In this document: piece after piece, positions 1 to 7,348 of the stretch | Layout of the letters: each line of letters begins with the position of its first letter | How positions within the stretch are numbered: the stretch's first letter is position 1 | DNA from: Azospirillum oryzae | Lineage (GTDB): Bacteria > Pseudomonadota > Alphaproteobacteria > Azospirillales > Azospirillaceae | NCBI RefSeq assembly: GCF_008364795.1 | Contig: NZ_VTTM01000018.1 | Location: 41,386-105,385 of the forward strand | Reading direction: 5' to 3' | Length of the DNA: 64,000 nt | The notes under the pieces: model-generated | What the model was told of the DNA's origin: nothing | The model's database searches: none | The model's input: only the letters and a program-made list of their open reading frames with translations | Made by a program: the position numbers and the translations under genes

Positions 1-351
1 GTCCCAAACCGGATCGGCACGGCCTCCCATAGCCGCAACCAGGAGAGCAAAAAAGACCTGCCCGGCAACCTGCCCTGATTCGACGGCATCGCGATCCTTG
101 GAAGCGACGATCAGCCCGGCCTTGAGGTTTGTCTCCTCGGTGGTAAACCCCAGGTCCTGCAACACGCCGGCAGATGCCGCGAGGATCGCTTGTTCATCGT
201 TCGTGTCGAAACGCCGGGTTTGCATCTGACGCTGCCCAAGGCTCTCAGCGGCCAGGGTGAGCGCGGCGGCTTGCTGCTGCGCTCCTGGAGTCTGCTGGCA
301 GCCCGCCAACGCCGTTAGGATCAGGGCGGATACGACAACCCGGCATTTCAT
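1..351 (-). CDS. Lipoprotein, paralogue of the 1351-1905 gene (cut by window edge)
   Basis: The reading frame is open from an ATG at 351 to the window edge (117 codons, C-terminus missing). It begins with a lipoprotein signal: a basic start, a hydrophobic stretch and an LAGC lipobox with Cys near residue 18. The mature part (QTRRFDTND, then LQDLGF and IVASKDRDA) matches the 1351-1905 product almost motif for motif, so the two are paralogues. It is the last visible gene of a four-gene lipoprotein operon on this strand, 13 bp after its upstream neighbour. No enzymatic motif is visible; an envelope-anchored structural or assembly role is only a guess. Confidence 0.75.
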   Translation of the reverse strand, partial: MKCRVVVSALILTALAGCQQTPGAQQQAAALTLAAESLGQRQMQTRRFDTNDEQAILAASAGVLQDLGFTTEETNLKAGLIVASKDRDAVESGQVAGQVFFALLVAAMGGRADPVWD

Positions 352-364
352 GCTGCCGCTCCTG

Positions 365-832
365 TCAGAAGCTGCTGGACCGGTACGAAAAATCGCGGAC
401 CCGGCTGCTCTCGTCGAACTTGACGATCACCGTCAACGTCCGCTGGGAGGTGCTGCGCGCGCCAGCGGAACTGCTGACGCCGGCGCCGCCCAAGGCGCCG
501 CCAATGCCGGCCCCGATCGGACCACCGCCCAGAATCAATGCGTTCACGCCGCCGCTGCTGGTAGAGTACGCCGTTTCCGTCGAGATTTTGTCATAGACCC
601 AATTCTCGCGCCGACGATCATCCGTCGTCACCATGTTGGGCGAACCAAGCACCTCGACGACTTCCGCACTCGTCATGCCGATGCGGATCTCGCGCTGGAC
701 CTTGCCGACGGTCAAGCGATCCGCATCTTGTGCCTGACGCACGGCCGCAGCATGCTCTCCGGCCGTCTGGCAACCGGCGAGCAGCACCGAAGCAAGCCCC
801 ATGGCAGCCAATGAGAAATTCTTGAAAAGCAT
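365..832 (-). CDS. Small lipoprotein with BamE/SmpA-like domain
   Basis: This 155-residue protein has a clear lipoprotein signal (lipobox LAGC, Cys at about residue 21). After a short linker comes a stretch typical of the BamE/OmlA fold: IRIGMTSAEVVEVLGSP followed by a WVYDK strand. The middle is Gly-rich (about residues 95-120), and a final beta-rich part reads TLTVIVKFDE. BamE-fold lipoproteins often act as small partners of outer-membrane assembly factors. This one is not BamE itself: the length and the Gly-rich insert differ, and it sits among three related lipoprotein genes rather than in the usual bamE context. Local GC is lower than in the rest of the window. Confidence 0.7.
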   Translation of the reverse strand: MLFKNFSLAAMGLASVLLAGCQTAGEHAAAVRQAQDADRLTVGKVQREIRIGMTSAEVVEVLGSPNMVTTDDRRRENWVYDKISTETAYSTSSGGVNALILGGGPIGAGIGGALGGAGVSSSAGARSTSQRTLTVIVKFDESSRVRDFSYRSSSF

Positions 833-856
833 GGAAAGACCTCGATCTGAATAGGA

Positions 857-1354
857 TTACGGCTTGGCAGTCGTTTTCGATGCAGCGTCCGGCACCGGCG
901 GAACATCCTCTTCACTTCCCAGTTCCAGGGCAGTCAGGAACATTGCCTTGGCCAATGGCTCAAAGAACAAGTCCTTGTAAAAGGCCGGATCGTCCACCTG
1001 ACTTTCCATTCCAGGATTCATGACCAAGGCATTGGAGCGCACGATCATGCGCGAAGGACCGCGCGGATAAACCGTGGCGGTCATGCGGAGCTTGGCCAGC
1101 TTGCTTGCCGAAACCGTTCCGGCAGCCGGCTCGACCTTGTCGATCCCATAGCCAAGATCCTGGAACGTGGCGATCACCGTTCGCAGAGTCTTGTTCTGAT
1201 CGGAGGTTTCGAAGGCACGCGCCTGCATGGCCCTCAATTCGACAGGGCTTTTCTTGCTGAGCACGACCTGCGGCTGATTGTTGGTCTGGCAACCTGCGAC
1301 GGCAAGCGCCATGGCGCCGAAGATCGCAAAACGGATGCTCTTGCGCGGTGTCAT
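857..1354 (-). CDS. Small lipoprotein, divergent member of the flanking family
   Basis: The 165-residue product has a lipoprotein signal with lipobox VAGC (Cys about residue 22). The mature region carries the same landmarks as the two paralogues on either side: MQARAFETSD, FQDLGYGI and TVSASK, and a C-terminal FYKDLFFEPL...FL block that matches the end of the 1351-1905 protein. It is therefore a third, more diverged member of that family. Its ATG overlaps the stop of the upstream gene by four bases (ATGA at 1354-1351), which implies translational coupling. Function unknown; outer-membrane or periplasmic location is inferred from the lipobox. Confidence 0.75.
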   Translation of the reverse strand: MTPRKSIRFAIFGAMALAVAGCQTNNQPQVVLSKKSPVELRAMQARAFETSDQNKTLRTVIATFQDLGYGIDKVEPAAGTVSASKLAKLRMTATVYPRGPSRMIVRSNALVMNPGMESQVDDPAFYKDLFFEPLAKAMFLTALELGSEEDVPPVPDAASKTTAKP

Positions 1355-1905
1355 ATCTTGTGAGCCTCAAGGAACGCGCTGGCGGAGAGCTTTTCAAAGA
1401 ACTCCTGGTAGAGTTGCGGTTCCATCAGCAACTCCGCCTTCCAGGCATTTCCATGATTATTGATGAGGATTCGGTCGAAAGTTGTGCGCACTTCGGTCTG
1501 GCGGCCGCCCGACACCGGGTTGGCGATAAACGTCACCCGAATGGTCTGCTCCTGGTCCCAGGTGGGATTGTTTGCCACGCCAAGGAGAGCCATTGCGATC
1601 GTCAGGCCGATCTGTGCCGCGACCTGTCCACCCTCTTCCGCATTCCGCTGCTTGGATGCCACCACCACGCCGACATCGCTCGACGCCTCGGAAATGGTGA
1701 AGCCAAGGTCCTGAAGGGTCTGGGTCCCTGCCTCGAGCAGAAGCTTCTCGTTCTCGCTGTCGAAACGGCGCGTCTGGAGCGCGCGCATTTCAAGCGCTTT
1801 CTCCGGCGGCTTGCCGACCGTTTTCGCCACATCATTCATCGTCTGGCATGCGGACAGCACACCAGCAGCAAGAATGGCCGCAGCCAATCCAATGTGTACA
1901 CGCAC
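1351..1905 (-). CDS. Small lipoprotein, first gene of the lipoprotein operon
   Basis: I prefer a GTG start at 1905: it has GAGG five bases upstream and gives a compact lipoprotein signal (VRVHIGLAAAILAAGVLSAC). A frame extending upstream to 1980 would add an implausible leader. The 184-residue product has QTRRFDSEN, LQDLGF and VVASK motifs shared with the genes at 1-351 and 857-1354, and a long beta-rich C-terminal half ending in YQEFFEKLSASAFL. The stop overlaps the next start (ATGA). No known enzyme motif is seen. Base composition is clearly less GC-rich than in the chromosome beyond the tRNA gene at 2226, which suggests acquisition. Confidence 0.72.
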   Translation of the reverse strand: MRVHIGLAAAILAAGVLSACQTMNDVAKTVGKPPEKALEMRALQTRRFDSENEKLLLEAGTQTLQDLGFTISEASSDVGVVVASKQRNAEEGGQVAAQIGLTIAMALLGVANNPTWDQEQTIRVTFIANPVSGGRQTEVRTTFDRILINNHGNAWKAELLMEPQLYQEFFEKLSASAFLEAHKI

Positions 1906-1939
1906 GCGAACCTCGACAGCACATCTAAACCATACATCC

Positions 1940-1968
1940 ATAAAACCGAAAGTAGGGTTTTGTTGCAA
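1940..1968 (-). promoter_or_regulatory. Candidate promoter of the lipoprotein operon
   Basis: Read on the minus strand, TTGCAA (1968-1963) and TTTTAT (1945-1940) are 17 bases apart, placing a start of transcription near 1933, just ahead of the GTG at 1905. The -10 match is only four of six, so this is a candidate. Confidence 0.3.
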
Positions 1969-2173
1969 GGGGAAACACATACGGGTTAATGCGTCCGATT
2001 CAGAGCCGTCTTGGTTGCTCCGGCGGCAGTTGGATTGTGGCGGAAGACCGCTGCTGCGTCGTCAATACATCCACCCACAACATTCGGGTGTAATTCTGCC
2101 GCCAGCCACGGATCTGGCGCGCCACTTTCGGTATCTCCGGCCAACCAGTAATAAGCCAACCAGTGGAGAAACG

Positions 2174-2217
2174 AAAAAGGCCAGAGCGGATTTTCTGAGA
2201 AAATCAACGCTCTGGCC
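2174..2217 (-). terminator. Rho-independent terminator after tRNA-Ser
   Basis: A ten-base inverted repeat (GGCCAGAGCG, arms 2179-2188 and 2208-2217) encloses a second six-base stem (2189-2194 with 2200-2205). Read on the minus strand it is followed by five T. It lies directly downstream of the tRNA-Ser 3' end. Confidence 0.8.
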
Positions 2218-2225
2218 AGATTTCG

Positions 2226-2316
2226 TGGCGGAGGGAGAGGGATTCGAACCCTCGATACGCTTTTGACGTATACACACTTTCCAGGCGTGCGCCTTCAACC
2301 GCTCGGCCACCCCTCC
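2226..2316 (-). tRNA. tRNA-Ser(GGA)
   Basis: On the minus strand this reads as a 91-base class II tRNA with encoded CCA. The acceptor GGAGGGG pairs with the 3' arm, the anticodon loop is CTGGAAA (anticodon GGA), the long variable arm has a GATACG-type stem, and the T loop is GTTCGAATC. The lower-GC lipoprotein operon begins beyond its 3' end, the usual side for integrated islands. Confidence 0.95.
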
Positions 2317-2396
2317 GTAGAGGCCCGCGTTATAGCCAGAGGTTCGAGGTGATGCAAGCCTCCGTTTCACGCGGGCGACGTTTTTTTGATAACGCG

Positions 2397-3194
2397 CTAA
2401 ACCGCGCCAATCTCATCCACAAGGGCGCCGACGGTGCGGCACAGCAGGTCCAGGTCCTGGGGACGGGACAGGCGGTGGTCGCCGTCCTTCACCAGCGTGA
2501 CGCGGACGTCGTCGCCGGTCAGCGCCTCGGCGATGCGCAGGCTGAGCTGCCAGGGAACATCCGGGTCGCGCTGGCCGTGCAGCAGGCGGACGGGGCCGCC
2601 GAAGGCGATGGGGCCGCGCAGCAGCAGGTGGTTGCGGCCGTCCTCGATCAGGGCGCGGGTGATCGGCTGCGGCTCCGGGCCGTACTCCGACGGGCGGTTC
2701 CAGACGCCCTCCTCCATGATCCGGCGGCGGACATCGGCATCGAAGATGTCCCACATCAGGTCTTCGGTGAAATCGGGGGCCGGGGCGATGCCGACCAGTC
2801 CGGCCACCCGCTCCGGCCGGCGAAGCGCGGTCAACAGCATCATCCAGCCGCCCATCGAGGATCCGACCAGGATCTGCGGCCCCGTCGTCACCTGATCCAG
2901 CACCGCCAGCGCGTCGTCGGCCCACAGGCCGATGGTGCCGTCGGCGAACCGCCCGCTGGAGGCGCCATGGCCCTGATAGTCGAAGCGGGTGAAGGACAGG
3001 CCGCGTTCCACCGCCCAGGCCTCCAGCGTCGTCGCCTTGCCGCCGGTCATGTCGGACATGAAGCCGCCCAGGAACATGACGCCCGGCTTGCCCTGCCCGG
3101 ACGGACCGGCAGGGGTGTGGTGATAGGCTATGGTCGCGGCACCGCGCGTTAGGCTATGGTGCGCGCCGCCCGGATGGGCTGCGGTTTCGGTCAT
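2397..3194 (-). CDS. Alpha/beta hydrolase
   Basis: Starting at ATG 3194 gives a 265-residue alpha/beta-hydrolase. The first strand region reads GVMFLGGFMSDM (the HG-type oxyanion segment is replaced by GGF). FTRFDYQGHGASSG is the strand-4 block, VGSSMGGWMM is the nucleophile elbow (GxSxG, Ser near residue 113), and LLHGQRDPDVPW with GDHRLS near the C-terminus supply the Asp and His. This arrangement is common in palmitoyl-thioesterase-like (ABHD10-type) hydrolases. Substrate cannot be told. Divergent from the glycosyltransferase gene at 3310. Longer upstream frames add a low-complexity leader and are rejected. Confidence 0.85.
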   Translation of the reverse strand: MTETAAHPGGAHHSLTRGAATIAYHHTPAGPSGQGKPGVMFLGGFMSDMTGGKATTLEAWAVERGLSFTRFDYQGHGASSGRFADGTIGLWADDALAVLDQVTTGPQILVGSSMGGWMMLLTALRRPERVAGLVGIAPAPDFTEDLMWDIFDADVRRRIMEEGVWNRPSEYGPEPQPITRALIEDGRNHLLLRGPIAFGGPVRLLHGQRDPDVPWQLSLRIAEALTGDDVRVTLVKDGDHRLSRPQDLDLLCRTVGALVDEIGAV

Positions 3195-3309
3195 ACGGTC
3201 ACCTTCGACAACGGACACCGGCACGCGGTCGGGCACCGGGCTCGACGGCGATCCGGCATGCCGGGGCCCGCGGCCGGTTCCGGGCCGCCCCTTGCGAGCA
3301 GCCGGCATC

Positions 3310-4560
3310 ATGGATTTCGACCCCCACCTTACCACCGACCATTCCCCGCGCAACGCGGACGCCCACCAGGACACCGCCGCCGCCGACTGGCCGGGGCACT
3401 GGCCGGGCGGCCGGGCGCCGACGGTGCTGCAGGTGGTGCCGACGCTGGTCACCGGCGGGGCGGAGCGCGGCTGCATCGACATGGCGCTCGCCCTGCAGGC
3501 CGCCGGCGGCAGGCCGCTGGTGGCGTCGGAGGGCGGACCGATGGTGCGCGAGCTGGACCGCGCCCGCATCACCCACCTGACTCTGCCTCTGGCCTCCAAG
3601 AACCCGCTGACCATCCGCCGCAACGCCCGCCGGCTGGCCGCCATCATCCGCGAGCACAAGGTGGACATCGTCCACGCCCGCTCCCGCGCGCCGGCCTGGA
3701 GCGCGTGGCTGGCCTGCCGGGAGACCGGCGCCTGCTACATGACCACCTTCCACGCCCCCTACAATTTCGGAACCGGCCCGGTCGGCGGCCGGCTGAAGCG
3801 CTGGTACAACTCGGTGATGGCGCGGGGCGAGCGGGTGATCGCCATCTCCGGCTTCATCCGCGACCATGTGCTGGGCAACTACCCGGTCGATCCGCAGCGG
3901 GTGCGCGTCATCCACCGCGGCATCGACCGCAGCGTCTTCGCCCCAGACCGGGTCAGCCCGACGCGGCTGGTGACGCTCGCGAAGCAATGGAACCTGCCGG
4001 ATGACCGGCCGGTGATCCTGCTGCCCGGCCGGCTGACCCGCTGGAAGGGCCAGACCGTGCTGATCGATGCGCTGGCCAAGCTGGGGCGCCAGGACGTGCT
4101 GGCCCTGCTGGTCGGCTCCGACCAGGGCCGCACCGGCTACCGGGAGGAGCTGGAGAACCGCATCGCCAATGCCGGCCTGCGCGGCGTGGTGCGGATGACC
4201 GACCATTGCAGCGACATGGCCGCGGCCTACCTGTTGTCGACGGTGGTCGTCTCCGCCTCGCGCGAGCCGGAAGCCTTCGGGCGGGTGATCGTGGAGGCGC
4301 AGGCGATGGGCAAGCCGGTGATCGTCTCGGCCATCGGCGCCTATCAGGAGACCGTCGTCCCCGGCGAAACCGCCTGGGTGGTGCCGCCGGACGATCCCGA
4401 CGCCCTGGCCCGGGCGCTGGACGAGGCGCTGTCGCTGACCCCGGAGCAGCGCGAGGCCATCGGCGCCCGCGCCATCGCCTTCGTCGCCGACCGCTACACC
4501 AAGGATCGCATGTGCGCCGACACGCTGGCGGTCTATGCGGAGTTGCTGCAACCACGCTGA
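3310..4560 (+). CDS. Glycosyltransferase family 4
   Basis: The ATG at 3310 gives 416 residues. It is a GT-B fold, GT4-type enzyme: the N-terminal lobe opens with TVLQVVPTLVTGGAERG (donor-side Gly loop), VDIVHARSRAPAW follows, and the C-terminal lobe has VILLPGRLTRWKGQ and the EX7E-like donor-binding block PEAFGRVIVEAQAMGKPVI. Such enzymes transfer a sugar from a nucleotide-sugar to a lipid or polysaccharide acceptor at the inner face of the membrane. Similarity of layout to lipopolysaccharide-core transferases makes a cell-envelope role likely. No other glycan gene is nearby. The next gene starts 85 bp on. Confidence 0.88.
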   Translation: MDFDPHLTTDHSPRNADAHQDTAAADWPGHWPGGRAPTVLQVVPTLVTGGAERGCIDMALALQAAGGRPLVASEGGPMVRELDRARITHLTLPLASKNPLTIRRNARRLAAIIREHKVDIVHARSRAPAWSAWLACRETGACYMTTFHAPYNFGTGPVGGRLKRWYNSVMARGERVIAISGFIRDHVLGNYPVDPQRVRVIHRGIDRSVFAPDRVSPTRLVTLAKQWNLPDDRPVILLPGRLTRWKGQTVLIDALAKLGRQDVLALLVGSDQGRTGYREELENRIANAGLRGVVRMTDHCSDMAAAYLLSTVVVSASREPEAFGRVIVEAQAMGKPVIVSAIGAYQETVVPGETAWVVPPDDPDALARALDEALSLTPEQREAIGARAIAFVADRYTKDRMCADTLAVYAELLQPR

Positions 4561-4645
4561 GATCGGCCTGTCGATGCAATCCGATCGATGCGATCCGATC
4601 CCTGCCCACCCATCACAAACCCTTCCATCAAACCGACCGGACACC

Positions 4646-5524
4646 ATGGCCGACATCCGACAGATTTCCGGCATCGCCGAAGTCATCGACCATTATGACG
4701 GGTTCATCCTGGACCTGTGGGGCGTACTGCATGACGGCGAACGGCCCTATCCCGGCGTGCCCGACTGCCTGGACCGCATGCGCGCCGCCGGCAAAACGCT
4801 GTGCCTGCTGTCCAACGCGCCGCGCCGCACCACCGGCGTGATCGAGAAGCTGGACGGCATGGGGCTGGGGCGAGAGCGCTACGACCATGTCATGACCTCG
4901 GGCGAAGCGACCTACGAGGCGCTGCGCGACCGCGACGATCCCTGGCACGCGGCGCTCGGCCGCCGGCTCTATCACATTGGGCCGGAGCGGGACACCGACG
5001 TCTATGAAGGGCTCGGCTACCAGATCGCGGCGACTCCGGAGGAGGCCGATTTCGTCGTCAACACCGGCATCGTCACCTTCGGCGAGACGGTGGCGGATTA
5101 TCAGCCGCAGCTGGACGCCTGTCTGGCCGCCGGGCTGCCGATGATCTGCGCCAATCCCGATCTGGTGGTGATGGTCGGGCCGATGCTGGTGATCTGCGCC
5201 GGCACGCTGGCCGCCCGCTACGAAGAGATGGGCGGCGACGTGCGCCAGCACGGCAAGCCCTATGCCCCCGTGTACGAGCGCTGTTTCAAGCTGCTGGGGA
5301 TCGACGACAGCCGCCGCATCCTGGCGGTGGGCGACAGCCTGCGCACCGATGTCGCCGGCGCCAACGCCGCCGGGATCGACGTGGCGCTGGTCACCGCCGG
5401 CATCCATCAGGAGGAACTGGGGGGCGCCGCCTGGGGGGCCGCGGTCGATCCGGTCAATTTGCGCGCTCTGGCCGATGCGTCGGGGCACATGCCCACCTAC
5501 GCGGTGCCCAGCCTGCGCTGGTAA
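4646..5524 (+). CDS. HAD-superfamily class IIA hydrolase (TIGR01459-like)
   Basis: The 292-residue protein starts at ATG 4646. Motif I is ILDLWGVLHDG (nucleophile Asp in DLW), motif II lies in LCLLSNAPRR, the class IIA cap follows, then GKPYAPVYERC (motif III Lys) and RILAVGDSLRTDVAGANAAG (motif IV acidic pair). This is the pattern of the alphaproteobacterial HAD-IIA group usually named TIGR01459. The second Asp of the standard DxD motif is Trp, which in phosphatases would remove the acid/base residue. Small phosphate ester substrates are likely but unknown. A hairpin follows at 5533. Confidence 0.85.
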   Translation: MADIRQISGIAEVIDHYDGFILDLWGVLHDGERPYPGVPDCLDRMRAAGKTLCLLSNAPRRTTGVIEKLDGMGLGRERYDHVMTSGEATYEALRDRDDPWHAALGRRLYHIGPERDTDVYEGLGYQIAATPEEADFVVNTGIVTFGETVADYQPQLDACLAAGLPMICANPDLVVMVGPMLVICAGTLAARYEEMGGDVRQHGKPYAPVYERCFKLLGIDDSRRILAVGDSLRTDVAGANAAGIDVALVTAGIHQEELGGAAWGAAVDPVNLRALADASGHMPTYAVPSLRW

Positions 5525-5532
5525 ATCGTCAA

Positions 5533-5569
5533 GACGGGAGCGCGGAGGCATCCTGCCCGCGTTCCCGTC
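5533..5569. terminator. Hairpin between convergent genes
   Basis: A 13-bp stem (GACGGGA-G-CGCGG against CCGCG-T-TCCCGTC, one G-T pair) with an 11-base loop lies between the stop of the HAD gene and the end of the convergent regulator gene. No T-run follows on either strand, so termination may be weak. Confidence 0.5.
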
Positions 5570-5893
5570 TCAATCCAGCGGGACGGCGTCGTCCATCGCC
5601 TTGTCGAGCAGGGGCGACTGGCCGTCTTCGGCAAAGCCGCGATTGCCGATCGCGGTGCGGTAATAGCTGACGATGAAGACGCGGATGGAGGCGGTCAGAT
5701 TGGCCTCGCCCCGCCGCTCGTCGATCTGGGTGCAGATTTCGTTCAGCGTCAGCCTTTCACGCTCGCAGATTTCCTTCAGCGAATCCCAGATGTACGGCTC
5801 CATCCTCAGGCTGGTACGGCGACCGCTTACCTTGACGTTGCGGCAGAGCAGCCCCGGTCCTTCCTTACTCCTGCTCGCACCCGTGCCCCCCAT
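5570..5893 (-). CDS. Ribbon-helix-helix DNA-binding protein (RHH_4-like)
   Basis: The core KVSGRRTSLRMEPYIWDSL followed by a helix, ERERLTLNEICTQIDERR and ASIRVFIVSYYR, is typical of RHH_4 proteins of alphaproteobacteria, in which a short beta strand inserts into DNA as a dimer. I use ATG 5893 (107 residues); a longer frame to 5998 adds a non-conserved leader running through the promoter region. The C-terminal tail (about 20 residues, acidic) is not conserved in appearance. A regulatory role is inferred from the fold; targets are unknown, and autoregulation is plausible given the candidate promoter at 5963-5992. Confidence 0.75.
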   Translation of the reverse strand: MGGTGASRSKEGPGLLCRNVKVSGRRTSLRMEPYIWDSLKEICERERLTLNEICTQIDERRGEANLTASIRVFIVSYYRTAIGNRGFAEDGQSPLLDKAMDDAVPLD

Positions 5894-5962
5894 CGGAAAC
5901 CCCGTTCCCCATCCGTTGCGTGCCCCGATCTCTCGTTGCGGGCCAATACATCCATTTGTGTG

Positions 5963-5992
5963 ACCATATTGCAAGTGGCGTGTGCCGTCCAA
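5963..5992 (-). promoter_or_regulatory. Candidate promoter of the RHH gene
   Basis: On the minus strand TTGGAC (5992-5987) and TATGGT (5968-5963) are 18 bases apart, about 70 bp ahead of the ATG at 5893. The segment also has CAATA/TATTG half-sites flanking the -10, a possible operator. Confidence 0.4.
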
Positions 5993-6151
5993 GATCAATT
6001 CGACCCATAGCTGCGGATTGGCGCGACAATCGAGCGCAGGCGGGTATTGCGTCCAACCGCAGATCGGCAGATTGCGGGGAAAAGCCGCTTCCTTTGGCCT
6101 GTACCTTCGCTATACCAGTGCCGGACGGCGGAAGAAGGGGAAGGATCGGCG

Positions 6152-7336
6152 ATGACGCGACCGGAGAACGGACGATTCGCGGCCCGCATCGCAGCCGGGT
6201 TCGCCATGGGGCTCCTGGTCCCCTGGATCGCCCCGGCAACACCGGCCGGAAGCGCCTGGGCCGCCGATGCCACCGAGCCCGCCAAGAACGGTCCCGCCGA
6301 GACCATCCCGCACTCCCTCCTCCGCAGCCGGATCGAAGCGCTGCTGCCGGCTCCCTGGCGCATCGAATCGTTGACGGTGGAGCCGCTTACCGCTTCGCCA
6401 TCCCCGGAAGCCCGGATGTCGGCGCGGGTGACCGCGACGGTGGTGCTTGGCGGCCCGACCTATCTGGTCGACAGCCGCGAAGGGCCGGTGACCTTCCTGC
6501 GTCCGGCGGCCGAAGCGGGGCTGACCAAGAGCTGGGTCGCGACGGCGCTCGCCAGCCAAGGGCCCGGCGGCTGGACCGTCGCGCTGACGCCGCAGAGCCC
6601 CGGCCTGCTCGACGGCATCGGCAAGCCGGCCGCCGAGCTGCCCGGCCGCACGGTGGTTCTCGGCACGCCGGAAGCGAAAAGCCTGCGCGAACAGTTGGAT
6701 CGCGACGCGGCGCAACGGCTGGCCGAGGATACCGAACGCCGCCGGCGCGAGGAGGAACGGCTGGCCCAGCAGGCCGCCGCGGCCAAGGCCGAAGCCGCCC
6801 GCGCAGAAACCGAACGGCGGGCGGTCGAGGCGCGCATCGCCCAGGTCGCCGACCTGCGCGGCAAGCTGTCCGGTCCGGACCGCGCGGCGCGGCTGGCCGC
6901 CTTCGAAGCGGCGTTGGGCGGAAACGATCCGGCATTGCGCCAGACGGCGATGGACGCGGCGCTGCAGAGCCGCGATCCGGTGGTCGCCAATCTGGCGCTG
7001 AAGGACTGGATCGCCCGCCACCGCGCCGTTCCGGTCCAGCTTTACGCCACCAAGGAGGATCCCAGTTCCGAGGTGGTGGTGCAGAATCTTGGGCCGATGA
7101 CGCTGGAGATCGACGGCTTCAGCCCGGTCAACGGCGCGCTGGCCGGCAAGCTGGGAGCGCCCGGCTACAGCATCGCCCGGCCATCCAGCATCGTCGGCAC
7201 CCTGGCGCAGACCGAACTGGCGGTGAACTCCTTCGGCTGCGCGCTGACATTGCGGCTGGCCGAGCACCGGACGCTGGACGGGCTTCTGCGCTGCCAGACG
7301 CTGCCGACGCTGATCGCCCGCATCACGCTCGATTGA
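6152..7336 (+). CDS. Exported protein of unknown function with coiled coil
   Basis: ATG 6152 is preceded by GGGGAAGG and gives 394 residues. A signal peptide covers about residues 1-40 and ends near SAWAADA. The mature protein has an N-terminal domain that could bind a ligand (residues 55-175), a charged Ala/Arg/Glu-rich coiled coil (about 185-240) and a C-terminal domain (270-394) with two Cys (FGCAL and LRCQT) that could form a disulfide in the periplasm. I recognise no family. The next gene begins 12 bp downstream and is also exported with SH3b domains, so the pair probably works together at the cell wall or inner membrane. Confidence 0.7.
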   Translation: MTRPENGRFAARIAAGFAMGLLVPWIAPATPAGSAWAADATEPAKNGPAETIPHSLLRSRIEALLPAPWRIESLTVEPLTASPSPEARMSARVTATVVLGGPTYLVDSREGPVTFLRPAAEAGLTKSWVATALASQGPGGWTVALTPQSPGLLDGIGKPAAELPGRTVVLGTPEAKSLREQLDRDAAQRLAEDTERRRREEERLAQQAAAAKAEAARAETERRAVEARIAQVADLRGKLSGPDRAARLAAFEAALGGNDPALRQTAMDAALQSRDPVVANLALKDWIARHRAVPVQLYATKEDPSSEVVVQNLGPMTLEIDGFSPVNGALAGKLGAPGYSIARPSSIVGTLAQTELAVNSFGCALTLRLAEHRTLDGLLRCQTLPTLIARITLD

Positions 7337-7348
7337 GGGGGGGACGCG

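Noticed and set aside
1986..2207. A 73-codon minus-strand frame between tRNA-Ser and the lipoprotein operon
   Set aside because: It overlaps the tRNA terminator hairpin and has no Shine-Dalgarno or recognisable motif.
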